The translations under genes and the position numbers were made by a program. From Afipia sp. GAS231 (GTDB lineage: Bacteria > Pseudomonadota > Alphaproteobacteria > Rhizobiales > Xanthobacteraceae), in contig NZ_LT629703.1 in assembly GCF_900103365.1 (NCBI RefSeq), positions 6,496,501 to 6,560,500 of the forward strand: a stretch of DNA of 64,000 nt, in the 5' to 3' direction. The notes under the pieces were generated by a model, which saw nothing but the letters and a program-made list of their open reading frames with translations, ran no database searches and was not told where the DNA came from. Within the stretch, counting starts at the first letter, position 1; the number at the start of each line of letters is the position of its first letter. Positions 16,438 through 26,607 of the stretch are shown in pieces.

Positions 16438-17526
16438 TCAGCTCTTGCGAAATTTCCCGAGCAGATAGTTGTCGTAATAGTTTTCCGCGATCTGGGTGTA
16501 GAACATCAGTTCTTTCATATACGCGTCGTGGCTGTCCTTGGTCCGCTTGAACAGCGGGCTCTTCTCGGCCAGCTCGTTCAGGTGATCCTGCGTCGCCTTG
16601 TAGCTGGCTTCCATGACCGGTTGCGGGAAGGCGCGCAGCTCGGCGCCGCCGGCGATCAGGCGCTTCAGGGCAGCCGGATTGACGCTGTCGTATTTCTCCA
16701 GCATCCAGGCGCCGGCGGCGGAGGCCGCCTGGTTGACGATCGCCTGGTATTGCTTCGGCAGTGCGGCCCACTTCTCGTCGTTGACGACCATGTGCAGCAT
16801 GGCGCCGCCTTCCCACCAGCCAGGGAAGTAGTAGTACTTCGCCACCTTGTAGAAGCCGAGTTTTTCGTCGTCATAGGGGCCGACGAATTCCACCGCATCG
16901 ATCGTGCCTTTCTCGAGCGCCGGATAGATGTCGCCGGCGGCGATCTGCTGCGGCACCACGCCGAGCCGGGCGAGCACATGGCCGCCCAGCCCGGCGATGC
17001 GGAACTTGAGGCCGTTGAGATCCTCGACCGACTTGATCTCCTTGCGAAACCAGCCGCCCATCTGCGTGCCGGAATTGCCGCACAGGATGGCGTGCGCCTT
17101 GAACGGTTTCAGCGCCTCGTTGACCAGCGCATCGCCGCCGCCGAACGACCACCACGAGGCCTGATGGCGATGGTTCATGCCGAACGGCACGCCGGTCGCA
17201 TAGGCCAGCGCCGATTCCTTGCCGATGTAGAAATAAAGCGGCGTCTGCGCCATCTCGACGGTGCCGTTGCCGACGGCATCCAGCGCCTGCAGGCCGGGCA
17301 CGACCTCGCCGGCCGCAAAGGTCTGGATCTGGAACTTGTTGTCGGTGGCGTCAGCGACGTATTTCGCAAAGGTCTGCGCGGTGCCGTAGATGGTGTCGAG
17401 CGATTTCGGAAAGCTCGAGGTCAGCCGCCACTTGATCTCGGGGGCCGATTGCGCGATCGCGGGCGCCGCCACCAGCGTGGTCGCGCCGGCGACGGCGACG
17501 GCGGTGAGGAATGTACGGCGTTTCAT
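16438..17526 (-). CDS. TRAP transporter substrate-binding protein, DctP/TakP-like
   Basis: A 362-residue periplasmic protein. The N-terminus MKRRTFLTAVAVAGATTL...APAIAQ is a twin-arginine-type signal. The mature sequence has DctP family features, including the FRIAGLGGHVLARLG region that usually carries the carboxylate-binding Arg, and DAVEFVGPYDDEKLGFYKVAKYYY resembling 2-oxoacid-binding TakP. The likely ligand is a carboxylic or 2-oxo acid. The membrane subunits DctQ and DctM are not adjacent, so it is an orphan that must work with permease subunits encoded elsewhere. Confidence 0.88.
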   Translation of the reverse strand: MKRRTFLTAVAVAGATTLVAAPAIAQSAPEIKWRLTSSFPKSLDTIYGTAQTFAKYVADATDNKFQIQTFAAGEVVPGLQALDAVGNGTVEMAQTPLYFYIGKESALAYATGVPFGMNHRHQASWWSFGGGDALVNEALKPFKAHAILCGNSGTQMGGWFRKEIKSVEDLNGLKFRIAGLGGHVLARLGVVPQQIAAGDIYPALEKGTIDAVEFVGPYDDEKLGFYKVAKYYYFPGWWEGGAMLHMVVNDEKWAALPKQYQAIVNQAASAAGAWMLEKYDSVNPAALKRLIAGGAELRAFPQPVMEASYKATQDHLNELAEKSPLFKRTKDSHDAYMKELMFYTQIAENYYDNYLLGKFRKS

Positions 17527-17568
17527 GATGCTTGCTCCGTTGAATGAAGGGTTCGTCGACCTGCGCGC

Positions 17569-18543
17569 CTAATGCCGCACCACGATCTTGCCGAGGTGCT
17601 TGTTGGCTTCCATGTGCTCGAACGCCTTGCCGATCTCGGCGAAGGAAAAGACCTTGTCGATCGGCAGTTGCAGTTTTCGGCTTTCCACCGCGCCCCAGAT
17701 GTCCTTGCGGACTTCGTTGAAGATTTCGCGGACCTCCTCGATGGTACGGGTGCGGAAGGTGACGCCGATATAGTTGATGCGGCGGGCGGCGTGCAGGTCG
17801 AAGTTGAAGTCGGCATGGGTGCCGCCGAGCCGGCCGACATTGACGATGCGGCCCTTGATCTTGGTCGCCTTGAGGTTCTGGTTGGCGATCGCGCCCGACA
17901 CCTGATCGACGATCAGGTCGACGCCTTCACCGTTCGTTGCCTTCAGCACCTGATCGACCCAGGCGGGATCCTTGGAGTTCACCGCGAGGTCGGCGCCAAA
18001 ATCCTTCAGCCGGCCGCGGCGCATCTCGTCGGTCGAGGAACCGATCACGAGTTTGGCGCCCTTGAACTTCGCGATCTGCATCGCCATCAGGCCGACGCCG
18101 GAGCTGGCGCCCTGGATCAGCACCGTCTGGCCTTCTTGCAGCGCGCCAGCGGTGACAACCGCGTTGTGCATGGTCGCGAGCGCGACGGGCAGGGTCGCTG
18201 CTTCCTCGAAACTCATGTTGCCCTGCGCCGGCAGATGAAACAGCCGGCCGTGATCGGCCAACGCGTATTCGGCGAACGCCGCACCACCCGATCCCATCAC
18301 GCGATCGCCGACCTTGACGCCCCTGGCGTCCGGTCCGATCTCGGCGACTTCGCCGGACCATTCCATGCCGAGCACGGTGCCAACGCCGCCGGTCGCGCCA
18401 TGGGCGTGGCCCTTGGTCATGCCGAGGTCGGCGCGGTTCAATCCGTTGGCGCGGACGTGCACCAGCACCTGCGTGCCCTTGGGTGACGGCTTTGCGACGT
18501 CAGTGATCTCGGCGCCGTTGGCGCCGTAAACATAGGCCTTCAT
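17569..18543 (-). CDS. Zinc-independent MDR-family quinone oxidoreductase
   Basis: A 324-residue NADPH:quinone-reductase-like medium-chain dehydrogenase. It has a GroES-like N-terminal half (HVRANGLNRADLGMTKG, GMEWSGEVAEIGPDARGVKVGDRV) and a Rossmann half with the nucleotide motif IQGASSGVGLMAMQIAK. The zinc-ligand residues of alcohol dehydrogenases are absent. The physiological substrate is unknown. It starts at ATG 18543, 42 bp upstream of the TRAP binding-protein gene's start, so the two may be co-transcribed. Confidence 0.85.
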   Translation of the reverse strand: MKAYVYGANGAEITDVAKPSPKGTQVLVHVRANGLNRADLGMTKGHAHGATGGVGTVLGMEWSGEVAEIGPDARGVKVGDRVMGSGGAAFAEYALADHGRLFHLPAQGNMSFEEAATLPVALATMHNAVVTAGALQEGQTVLIQGASSGVGLMAMQIAKFKGAKLVIGSSTDEMRRGRLKDFGADLAVNSKDPAWVDQVLKATNGEGVDLIVDQVSGAIANQNLKATKIKGRIVNVGRLGGTHADFNFDLHAARRINYIGVTFRTRTIEEVREIFNEVRKDIWGAVESRKLQLPIDKVFSFAEIGKAFEHMEANKHLGKIVVRH

Positions 18544-18608
18544 GGGAATACTCTTTGTTGGAGCTTTGTTGATTGGATTGGTCGGCCCGTGGGTTCTGTT
18601 TTTACCTC

Positions 18609-18724
18609 TCCCGCTTGCGGGGGAGGTCGACGCGCTCGAAGAGCGCGGCGGGTGGGGGAGTTCTATCCGCTCGGTACGGTATTTGCTGAGGCACCCCCAC
18701 CCCAGCCCTCCCCCGCAAGCGGGA
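18609..18724. repeat. Inverted repeat, 18-bp perfect arms
   Basis: TCCCGCTTGCGGGGGAGG (18609-18626) is matched by its exact reverse complement at 18707-18724, with an 80-bp spacer. Each arm also has an internal CCCGC-TT-GCGGG hairpin. It fills most of the 199-bp gap between two genes on the same strand. Confidence 0.8.
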
Positions 18725-18742
18725 AGGGAGCCCATTTTTTTC

Positions 18743-19831
<1,089 letters not shown>

Positions 19832-19950
19832 CTACCGGGCAGGGGAGGTGGGCCCATGCTGAAATGCGGGGAAGAGGTAGCCGTTCGGCCCTTATCGGGC
19901 CAGCGATCGGCGCAGGTTACAATCCAAAGTCGCGCGGATGAACGGCGCGC

Positions 19951-20382
19951 TCAGGCGGCGCTGGCGGCCGGCTTCGCGCGGGCCTCGTCGTCGAACGCGT
20001 GCGAGATGTCGCGCATGCTGATGACGCCGATCAGGCTGTAATTGTCGATCACCGGCAAATGGCGGATGTGCTTCGTGTTCATGACGTGGCGAACCTGCTC
20101 GAGCGTGTCGGTCGAGTTGCACGACACCAGTTGCTGCACCGAGATCAGTTGCGAGACCTTCAGGTTGGCGCCGGCAGCGCCGTGTTCGGCAATGGCGCGA
20201 ACCACGTCGCGCTCGGTGAACATGCCCACCGCCGTGTTACCCTCGGTACGAACGACGTCCTTGACCACCAGCGCGCTGATATTGCTGGAGCGCATCAGTT
20301 GGGCGGCAATGGCGACGGTCTCGTTCATGCGAACCGTGGCGACGCGGGCGGCCTTCTTGCGCAGGACATCTCCGACTTGCAT
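19951..20382 (-). CDS. Paired CBS-domain protein, member of the oxalate regulon by operator
   Basis: A 143-residue protein consisting of two CBS motifs (about 8-62 and 75-130), with VGDVLRKKAARVATVRMNET at the start and DTLEQVRHVMNTKHIRHLPVID in the second. CBS pairs bind adenine nucleotides and act as energy or ligand sensors. The partner it regulates is not evident. The start at ATG 20382 has an AGGAGG-like site upstream. A TGGTAT-N5-ATGCCA operator 34 bp upstream matches those of the oxalate genes, which ties its expression to oxalate metabolism. Confidence 0.87.
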   Translation of the reverse strand: MQVGDVLRKKAARVATVRMNETVAIAAQLMRSSNISALVVKDVVRTEGNTAVGMFTERDVVRAIAEHGAAGANLKVSQLISVQQLVSCNSTDTLEQVRHVMNTKHIRHLPVIDNYSLIGVISMRDISHAFDDEARAKPAASAA

Positions 20383-20415
20383 GGCAACCTCCTGGTGTGG
20401 GTCAGATGAGTATTC

Positions 20416-20432
20416 TGGTATACATAATGCCA
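20416..20432. promoter_or_regulatory. GntR-type operator, site 1 (CBS gene)
   Basis: TGGTATACATAATGCCA fits TGGYAT-N5-ATRCCA. It lies upstream of the CBS-domain gene, in position to cover its promoter. Confidence 0.7.
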
Positions 20433-20591
20433 ATTGTCAACTCGGAACGATCCCAGCATCCTCCCAATCTCCGTAAATAAACAGGCAGTATTGCTGACAT
20501 TTCTGAGTATTAGCGAAAGCCGGCTGAGGCCGGCTGGCTCCCTCCACGCGGTACCGGAAGTACTCAGGTATACCAGAGGGGCGGCCCGGCC

Positions 20592-20640
20592 AAAGAAAAC
20601 GCGCCCATCCCCGAGGGGTGGGCGCGCGCTTTTTCTTGCG
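20592..20640 (-). terminator. Rho-independent terminator of oxlT
   Basis: A GC-rich hairpin (arms CGCGCCCA..CCCC and GGGGTGGGCGCG) followed on the minus strand by a TTTTCTTT tract, 16 bp beyond the oxlT stop codon. Confidence 0.75.
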
Positions 20641-20655
20641 ACAGGTCGGGCTGGA

Positions 20656-21948
20656 TCAGGTGGAGGCCTGAGACGCCGCGACCACCTTCTTGCGCCACGG
20701 CTTGAGCACCAGGATCGCCAGCAGCGAGGCCAGGATGTTGGCGCCGGCTGCGATTACGAATACCTGGTCCCAGGTGCCACTCGACTGCTGCATGTAGTTC
20801 GCGACCGGCACCAGCAGCGCGGCGGTGCCCTTGGCGGTATAGAGCAGGCCGGCATTGGTGGTGGCGAACTTCGCGCCGAACGTATCGGTGCAGGTCGACG
20901 GGAACAGCGAGTAGATCTCGCCCCAGGCGAAGAACACCAGGCCGGACAGGATGACGAACCAGATGGGATCGTGACCGAGCATATAGAGCGCCCAGATCCC
21001 GACGCCTTCGATGCCGAAGGCGACGAACATGGTGTTCTCGCGGCCGATCATGTCGGAGATCCAGCCGAAGAATGGACGCGTCAGGCCGTTGAGCACGCGG
21101 TCGATGGTGGCGGCAAACGTCACCGCGGTCATGGTCATGCCGACCAGGGTCACCGGGATGGCATCGACCTTCCAGTCGACCGCGATCGGCTTCAGGTTGG
21201 CGGTGACCATCAGGCCGCCGGCACCCACGATCACGAACATGAAGTACATCAGCCAGAAGATCGGCTGACGGATCACTTCGGTCGGCTGATAATTGCGCCG
21301 GCTCTGGATCACGTTGAGGTTCTGGGTGACGGCGGGGACCTGTCCCGCTTTCGGCGCGAACAGCAGGAACGCCAGGATCACGATGATGATGCCCTGTCCA
21401 AGGCCGAAATAGAGGAAGGTGGTCTGGAAGCCGGAATCCTTGATCATCGCCTGGATCGGCGCCACCGTCAGCGCCGAGCCGGCGCCGAAACCGGCCGCCG
21501 TGATGCCGGCGGCGAGACCGCGCTTGTCGGGAAACCATTTCAGCGCGTTGCCAACGCAGGTCCCGTAGACGCCGCCGGCGCCGATGCCCGCGATGATCAT
21601 GCCGAGATAATAGCCATTGAGGGTGGTGGCTTGGGCGTTGATCGCCCATCCGGCGGCGCAGAGGATGCCGCCGACGAGAACGACGAGGCGCGGGCCGTAT
21701 TTGTCGACGAACCAGCCTTCAACCGGCACCAGCCAGGTCTCGAACAGCACGAACAGCGTGAAAGCCCACTGGATCGACGCGCGATCCCAGCCGAATTTCT
21801 TCTGGATGTCGGGGACGAAGAACGTCCAGCCATATTGGTAGTTGGCGATCATCACCATGGCGGCGACACCGATTGCCAATTGTGTCCAGCGGTAGGTATC
21901 GCTAACGCGTACGGCTGTAGGGGCCGTTGCCTGCACCATTTCCGTCAT
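20656..21948 (-). CDS. oxlT: Oxalate:formate antiporter, OFA-family MFS
   Basis: A 430-residue, 12-helix MFS protein. N-terminal NYQYGWTFFVPDIQKKFGWDRASIQWAFTLFV and the GGIGAG-like glycine-rich helix (MIIAGIGAGGVYGTCVGNALKWF) are typical of OxlT-type oxalate/formate antiporters, which import oxalate in exchange for formate. Its place in a cluster with frc and oxc supports this. ATG 21948 is chosen as the start, 4 codons inside the open frame. An operator of the GntR type (site 2) lies about 58 bp upstream and a terminator follows, so it is probably a monocistronic unit. Confidence 0.9.
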   Translation of the reverse strand: MTEMVQATAPTAVRVSDTYRWTQLAIGVAAMVMIANYQYGWTFFVPDIQKKFGWDRASIQWAFTLFVLFETWLVPVEGWFVDKYGPRLVVLVGGILCAAGWAINAQATTLNGYYLGMIIAGIGAGGVYGTCVGNALKWFPDKRGLAAGITAAGFGAGSALTVAPIQAMIKDSGFQTTFLYFGLGQGIIIVILAFLLFAPKAGQVPAVTQNLNVIQSRRNYQPTEVIRQPIFWLMYFMFVIVGAGGLMVTANLKPIAVDWKVDAIPVTLVGMTMTAVTFAATIDRVLNGLTRPFFGWISDMIGRENTMFVAFGIEGVGIWALYMLGHDPIWFVILSGLVFFAWGEIYSLFPSTCTDTFGAKFATTNAGLLYTAKGTAALLVPVANYMQQSSGTWDQVFVIAAGANILASLLAILVLKPWRKKVVAASQAST

Positions 21949-22005
21949 AGCTCCTCCCAAGGCACGCTTCTGTTAGTAAACTGAGCGTTACCGACTGCGG
22001 CATAT

Positions 22006-22022
22006 TGGTATGTATTATGCCA
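22006..22022. promoter_or_regulatory. GntR-type operator, site 2 (oxlT)
   Basis: TGGTATGTATTATGCCA fits TGGYAT-N5-ATRCCA and overlaps a TAATAC/CATAAT -10-like sequence on the minus strand upstream of oxlT. Confidence 0.75.
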
Positions 22023-22114
22023 GAGCGCAAGCTTTTATTCAGTTCTTGCGCAGGCTTATCCAATTTGTCGCAGATGTTGCGCAAATCTAACGACTATCTC
22101 TGTGCGCGCATACG

Positions 22115-22143
22115 AAAAATGGCCCCGGAAACCGGGGCCATTG
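22115..22143 (-). terminator. Terminator after the 45-residue gene
   Basis: Hairpin TGGCCCCGG-AAA-CCGGGGCCA with a TTTTT tract on the minus strand, about 70 bp past the stop of the small gene. Confidence 0.75.
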
Positions 22144-22214
22144 ATCCAAAGTATTAGCAGAAGCGGCGGTCGGCCGGACCAATCCTGATCCGAGAAGCCG
22201 AGTATTTGCAGGCC

Positions 22215-22352
22215 TTACAGGCCGAAATGGGGCAGGTCGCCGTTGCGGTTGGAGATGCGGGCGCTGGCCATCAACAGGCGATCGATGGTGGCCATCACGC
22301 GGGCGAACAGCGAGCTGGAGGGTGCGAGGGTGATGGAAGCAGTCTTGGACAT
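22215..22352 (-). CDS. 45-residue uncharacterised protein in the oxalate cluster
   Basis: A short frame MSKTASITLAPSSSLFARVM... ending in ISNRNGDLPHFGL. It has a Ser/Ala-rich N-terminus, an amphipathic helix (LFARVMATIDRLLMASARIS) and a polar Gly-containing tail; no signal peptide. An AAAAGGGG sequence sits 5 bases before the ATG. It has its own GntR-type site 59 bp upstream and its own terminator, so it is a separate transcription unit in the oxalate regulon between oxlT and frc. The DLPHFGL-type tail seems familiar from small bradyrhizobial proteins, but the function is unknown. It could bind or modulate one of the oxalate proteins. Confidence 0.7.
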   Translation of the reverse strand: MSKTASITLAPSSSLFARVMATIDRLLMASARISNRNGDLPHFGL

Positions 22353-22410
22353 CTGGGTCCCCTTTTCTTGAAGTGCGGAGCGGTTCCGCTTCGTGATCTG
22401 GGGTCAATCT

Positions 22411-22427
22411 ATGTATACCAGATGCCA
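22411..22427. promoter_or_regulatory. Degenerate GntR-type operator, site 3 (45-residue gene)
   Basis: ATGTATACCAGATGCCA matches the right half ATGCCA exactly and the left half at 4 of 6 positions. It includes a TATACAT -10-like sequence on the minus strand. Confidence 0.55.
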
Positions 22428-22509
22428 GTCACAACAGGCTTGTTTGCATAGCAGCAATCGTCAGTTTGCAATGCAACATAAATGAAACAATTGGCATTCC
22501 AGATCATGA

Positions 22510-22537
22510 AAAGGCCGCCGGAAACCGGCGGCCTCAA
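22510..22537 (-). terminator. Terminator of the oxc-frc transcript
   Basis: Hairpin AGGCCGCCGG-AAA-CCGGCGGCCT with a CTTTTC tract on the minus strand, about 30 bp after the frc stop. Confidence 0.75.
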
Positions 22538-22564
22538 CAGATGATCTGGCGGGTGGGGCGAGGC

Positions 22565-23842
22565 TTACTCCGCCGCCTGCTTGCGCGGCGGGTCCAGCGC
22601 GCCGGAGTCGTGGATCTCGGCGACCTGATGATCGGAGAAGCCGAGCACCTGGCGCAGGATTTCGTCGGTGTGCTCGCCGAGCAGCGGCGAGCGGGTGACG
22701 TCGCTCGGCGAGTCCGACAGCTTGATCGGGTTGCCGACCGAGATGTACTTGCCGCGCGTGGGGTGGTCGACCTCGACCACGGTGCCGGTGGCGCGCAACG
22801 ACTGGTCTTCCGCGATCTCCTTCATCGACAGGATCGGGCCGCAGGGGATGTCGTCCTTGTTGAGGATGTCCATCGCCTCGAACTTGGTCTTGGTCATGGT
22901 CCACTGTTCGATGCGGCCGAAAATCTCGTTGAGGCGCGACAGCCGGGCCGGTGGCTTGGCGTAATCCGGATGGGTCTTCCAGCCGGGCTCACCGATCACG
23001 TCGCAGATCTTCTCCCAGACCGGCGCCTGGGTGATGAAGTAGATGTAGGCATTGGGATCCTGCTCCCAGCCCTTGCACTTCAGGATGCGGCCGGGCTGGC
23101 CGCCGCCGGAATCGTTGCCGGCGCGCGGCACCGCGTCGCCGAACGGAATGCCTTCGCCGAACTGGCTGTATTCCTTCAGCGGGCCATGGGCGAGGCGCTG
23201 CTGGTCGCGCAGTTTGACGCGCGCGAGATTGAGCACGCCGTCCTGCATCGCCGCGGTGACCTTCTGGCCCTTGCCGGTGACGGTGCGCTGATAGAGCGCG
23301 GTGACGATGCCGAGCGCGAGATGCAACCCGGTGCCGCTGTCGCCGATCTGCGCGCCGGTGACCAGCGGCAGGCCGTCGCGAAAGCCGGTGGTCGACGCCG
23401 CACCGCCGGTGCATTGGGCGACGTTCTCATAGACCTTGCAGTCTTCGTAGGGGCCGGGGCCAAAGCCCTTGATCGAGGCCACGATCATCTTCGGATTGAT
23501 GCTCTGGATCTTTTCCCAGGGGAAGCCCATGCGGTCGAGCACGCCGGGTCCGAAATTCTCCACCAGCACGTCGCAGCTCTTGATCAGCGCGGTGAGGACT
23601 TCCTTGCCCTTGGGGTTCTTGGTGTCGAGCGTGATCGAACGCTTGTTGTGGTTCAGCATGGTGAAATACAGGCTGTCCACGTTGGGGATGTCCTGCAACT
23701 GGCCGCGCGTGATGTCGCCGACGCCGGGCCGCTCGACCTTGATCACGTCGGCGCCGAACCAGGCCAGCAACTGCGTGCAGGTCGGTCCCGACTGAACGTG
23801 GGTGAAATCGAGAATGCGAACGCCCGTGAGCGCCTTTGTCAT
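22565..23842 (-). CDS. frc: Formyl-CoA:oxalate CoA-transferase
   Basis: A 425-residue class III CoA-transferase that moves CoA from formyl-CoA to oxalate, giving oxalyl-CoA and formate. It aligns from memory along its whole length with the Oxalobacter enzyme: [21 protein letters not shown] at the N-terminus, [20 protein letters not shown], the catalytic Asp168 in [33 protein letters not shown], and the glycine loop [10 protein letters not shown]. It lies 60 bp downstream of oxc on the same strand without an intervening operator, so the two are probably one operon. A terminator follows. Confidence 0.96.
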   Translation of the reverse strand: MTKALTGVRILDFTHVQSGPTCTQLLAWFGADVIKVERPGVGDITRGQLQDIPNVDSLYFTMLNHNKRSITLDTKNPKGKEVLTALIKSCDVLVENFGPGVLDRMGFPWEKIQSINPKMIVASIKGFGPGPYEDCKVYENVAQCTGGAASTTGFRDGLPLVTGAQIGDSGTGLHLALGIVTALYQRTVTGKGQKVTAAMQDGVLNLARVKLRDQQRLAHGPLKEYSQFGEGIPFGDAVPRAGNDSGGGQPGRILKCKGWEQDPNAYIYFITQAPVWEKICDVIGEPGWKTHPDYAKPPARLSRLNEIFGRIEQWTMTKTKFEAMDILNKDDIPCGPILSMKEIAEDQSLRATGTVVEVDHPTRGKYISVGNPIKLSDSPSDVTRSPLLGEHTDEILRQVLGFSDHQVAEIHDSGALDPPRKQAAE

Positions 23843-23902
23843 CGTCTTGCTCCGTACTCTGTCTGCCCTGCAACCTGCAGGATGGATTAGGATGTAATCG
23901 GG

Positions 23903-25633
23903 TTATTTCTTCTTCAGCACGCTTTGCGGATTGAGGTTGCCGATGCGGCCGCTCTCGGAGCCGGCCGCCGGATCGATCACCGCATTGATCAGCGTCGGCT
24001 TGCCTGAATCCATCGCCTCGTTAACGGCGCGCTTCAACTCATCCGGCGAAGTCGCGTTGACGCCGACGCCGCCAAAGGCTTCCATCATCTTGTCGTAGCG
24101 CGAGCCCTTGACGAACACGGTGGTCGCCGGATCGGCGCTCGCCGCGTTGACGTCGGTGCCGCGATAGATGCCGTCATTGTTGAAGATGACGATGCAGATC
24201 GGCAGCTTGTAGCGGCAGATGGTCTCGATCTCCATGCCGGAAAAACCAAAAGCCGAGTCGCCTTCGACCGCCAGCACCGGCTTGCCGGTCTCGACCGCCG
24301 CGGCAATCGAATAGCCCATGCCGATGCCCATCACGCCCCAGGTGCCGACGTCGAGCCGCTTGCGCGGCTTGTACATGTCGATGACGCCGCGGGCGAGGTC
24401 GAGCGTGTTGGCGCCTTCGTTGACGAAGATGGCGTCGGGCCGTTCCTTGACGATGGTGCGCAGCGCGCCGAGCGCGCCGTGATAATCCATCGGCGAGGCG
24501 TTGTTCATGAGCTTCGGCGCCATCTTGGCGACGTTCTCGTCGCGCTTCCTGGCGACGGTGCTCATCCAGTCGGCGGGCGCGGCCGGCCAGTTGCCGCCCA
24601 TGGCTTCGAGAAATGCCGAGACGCAGGAGCCGATATCGCCGACCACGGGGGCCACGATCTCGACGTTGGAATCCATTTCCTTCGGCTCGATGTCGATCTG
24701 GATGAATTTCTTCGGGGCTTCGCCCCAGGTCTTGCCCTTGCCGTGCGAGAGCAGCCAGTTGAGGCGGGCGCCGATCAGCATGACGACGTCGGCATCCTTC
24801 AGCACGGTGGAGCGCGCCGCACCCGCCGACTGCGCATGGGTGTCCGGCAGCAGGCCCTTGGCCATGCTCATCTGCAGGAACGGCACGCCGCTCTTTTCGA
24901 CGAAGCTTTTGATGTCGTCATCGGCCTGCGCGTAAGCCGCGCCCTTGCCGAGAATGATGAGGGGACGTTTTGCGCTCTTGAGCACGTCGAGCGCGCGTTT
25001 GACGGCTGATGGCGCCGGGATCTGCGCCGGGGCGGCATCGATCACCTTGACCAGCGACTTGGCGCCGGCTGCCGCGTCCATCACCTGGCCGAACAGTTTT
25101 GCGGGAAGGTCGAGATAGACACCGCCCGGACGGCCCGACACCGCGGCGCGGATCGCACGCGCGAGGCCGATGCCGATGTCGGCGGCATGCAGCACGCGGA
25201 ACGCCGCCTTGCAGAGCGGCTTGGCGATCGCGAGCTGGTCCATCTCTTCATAGTCGCCCTGCTGCAGGTCGACGATTTCACGCTCGGACGAACCCGAGAT
25301 CAGGATCATCGGGAAGCAGTTGGTGGTGGCATGCGCCAGCGCGGTCAGGCCGTTGAGAAAGCCGGGCGCCGACACGGTGAGGCAGACGCCGGGCTTCTTG
25401 GTCAGAAAGCCGGCGATCGAGGCGGCGTAGCCGGCGTTCTGCTCGTGGCGGAACGACAGCACGCGAATGCCTGACGCCTGCATCATGCGGCCGAGATCGG
25501 TGATCGGAATGCCCGGCACGCCATAGATGGTGTTGATGCCGTTCAGCTTCAGCGCATCGATGACGAGATGAAAGCCATCGGTCAGCTCTTGCTCGGAGCC
25601 CGGTGCTTCGGTCTTGGCAGCAGCATTCAGCAT
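23903..25633 (-). CDS. oxc: Oxalyl-CoA decarboxylase (ThDP)
   Basis: A 576-residue ThDP enzyme that decarboxylates oxalyl-CoA to formyl-CoA and CO2. It has the PYR domain with the catalytic Glu in [16 protein letters not shown], the central domain, and the PP domain with the ThDP/Mg motif [29 protein letters not shown]. The [25 protein letters not shown] stretch is characteristic of Oxc. ATG 25633 gives the family's normal length. The gene follows the GntR regulator by 61 bp and precedes frc, forming a gntR-oxc-frc unit. Confidence 0.96.
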   Translation of the reverse strand: MLNAAAKTEAPGSEQELTDGFHLVIDALKLNGINTIYGVPGIPITDLGRMMQASGIRVLSFRHEQNAGYAASIAGFLTKKPGVCLTVSAPGFLNGLTALAHATTNCFPMILISGSSEREIVDLQQGDYEEMDQLAIAKPLCKAAFRVLHAADIGIGLARAIRAAVSGRPGGVYLDLPAKLFGQVMDAAAGAKSLVKVIDAAPAQIPAPSAVKRALDVLKSAKRPLIILGKGAAYAQADDDIKSFVEKSGVPFLQMSMAKGLLPDTHAQSAGAARSTVLKDADVVMLIGARLNWLLSHGKGKTWGEAPKKFIQIDIEPKEMDSNVEIVAPVVGDIGSCVSAFLEAMGGNWPAAPADWMSTVARKRDENVAKMAPKLMNNASPMDYHGALGALRTIVKERPDAIFVNEGANTLDLARGVIDMYKPRKRLDVGTWGVMGIGMGYSIAAAVETGKPVLAVEGDSAFGFSGMEIETICRYKLPICIVIFNNDGIYRGTDVNAASADPATTVFVKGSRYDKMMEAFGGVGVNATSPDELKRAVNEAMDSGKPTLINAVIDPAAGSESGRIGNLNPQSVLKKK

Positions 25634-25694
25634 CGGTATCTCTCCCTGATCGTTTTCCGTTCGGACGACTTTGATCGTCTTCGAGTTGCTTCTC

Positions 25695-26426
25695 TTAAGT
25701 GAACAGTTCTTGCCCGTGCGCCTCGACATAGGCGGCAAGGCCCAGCGTGTGGTCGCGTGCGCGCTTCTCGGCGAGTTCGGTATCGCGCGCTTCCAGCGCA
25801 TCGATAATGCCGAGGTGCTCGGGCAGGGAAACCGCGGTGCGCTCCGTCCGCCCGATGGTCAATTGCCGGTAGCCGCGCACGTGCAGCAGGATGTCGTTGG
25901 TCATGTCGACCAGCACGGGCGATTCCGACAGCGAGATCAGCGCCTGATGGAATGCGATATTGGCCCTGGAATATTCCTCGACGTGATCCTGCGGCAGGCG
26001 GTCCTTGCCGAAATCCTTGAAGAAGTCGCGCAGCGCCGTGATGTCCTTCTTGCGCGCGGTGGTCGTGATCAGGCGCGCGGCCATGCTCTCAAGGGCTGCC
26101 CAGGCGCGGATCATGTCGACGATCTCGTTCTTGGTGCGGCGGACCACCACGATGCCGCGGCGTGGCACGGTTTTGACGAATCCGTCCTGCTCCAGCATCG
26201 CGATGGCTTCGCGAATGGGGGTGCGGCTGACGCCGAGGCGCTCGGACAGAGCGCGCTCATCGAGCATCACCTGCTCGGGCGTCGCATAGATGTCCATCTT
26301 GAGAATAGCTTCCTTCAAGGCCTCATAGGCCTTGTTCTTGAAGCTGGTCTCCGGCGCGATCCGAACGATCGAGATATCTGCCTCGGGCATAACAGGCGAC
26401 GCCTTGGGTTGTTTGCGTACGGGCAC
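25695..26426 (-). CDS. GntR-family (FCD) regulator of oxalate genes
   Basis: A 243-residue regulator with an N-terminal GntR winged helix ([29 protein letters not shown], wing [12 protein letters not shown]) and a C-terminal all-helical FCD ligand domain with the metal/carboxylate-binding type residues in [11 protein letters not shown] and [15 protein letters not shown] regulators bind TGG-N-CCA dyads and respond to small carboxylates. Five such sites lie upstream of its own gene and the oxalate genes, so it is the probable regulator of the whole set, perhaps with oxalate or oxalyl-CoA as effector (inference). It is the first gene of the oxc-frc operon. Confidence 0.9.
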   Translation of the reverse strand: MPVRKQPKASPVMPEADISIVRIAPETSFKNKAYEALKEAILKMDIYATPEQVMLDERALSERLGVSRTPIREAIAMLEQDGFVKTVPRRGIVVVRRTKNEIVDMIRAWAALESMAARLITTTARKKDITALRDFFKDFGKDRLPQDHVEEYSRANIAFHQALISLSESPVLVDMTNDILLHVRGYRQLTIGRTERTAVSLPEHLGIIDALEARDTELAEKRARDHTLGLAAYVEAHGQELFT

Positions 26427-26482
26427 GATTCGTCTCCATCCACTGGGAGACGTCTTGTAGCAGAAGATTACCGCTTAATTTT

Positions 26483-26499
26483 TGGCATACCAAATACCA
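26483..26499. promoter_or_regulatory. GntR-type operator, site 4 (gntR-oxc-frc operon)
   Basis: TGGCATACCAAATACCA fits TGGYAT-N5-ATRCCA and lies 57 bp upstream of the gntR start, consistent with autoregulation. Confidence 0.75.
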
Positions 26500-26547
26500 G
26501 AATGTCAAGTTGCCCGTGTTTTCAGCGTTTCCACAAGATCATGCGGC

Positions 26548-26580
26548 TTGACAATCGCGCCGCTGGCATACCAAATGCCA
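26548..26580 (+). promoter_or_regulatory. Promoter with GntR-type operator, site 5 (acyl-CoA synthetase)
   Basis: A TTGACA -35-like hexamer at 26548-26553 is followed by the perfect-arm operator TGGCATACCAAATGCCA at 26564-26580, which covers the -10 region, 28 bp ahead of the start codon. Binding should therefore block transcription (inference). Confidence 0.65.
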
Positions 26581-26607
26581 TAAAACAGCGCCCCCCGGAG
26601 GAAACCA

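Noticed and set aside
16300..16440. Possible target-site duplication around repeat copy D (GATCAG on both sides)
   Set aside because: The matching hexamers are not adjacent to the element ends; copies A and B also lack clear flanking repeats.
20565..20580. TCAGGTATACCAGAGG, similar to the GntR operator core
   Set aside because: Lies downstream of oxlT, not in front of any gene, and does not fit TGGYAT-N5-ATRCCA.
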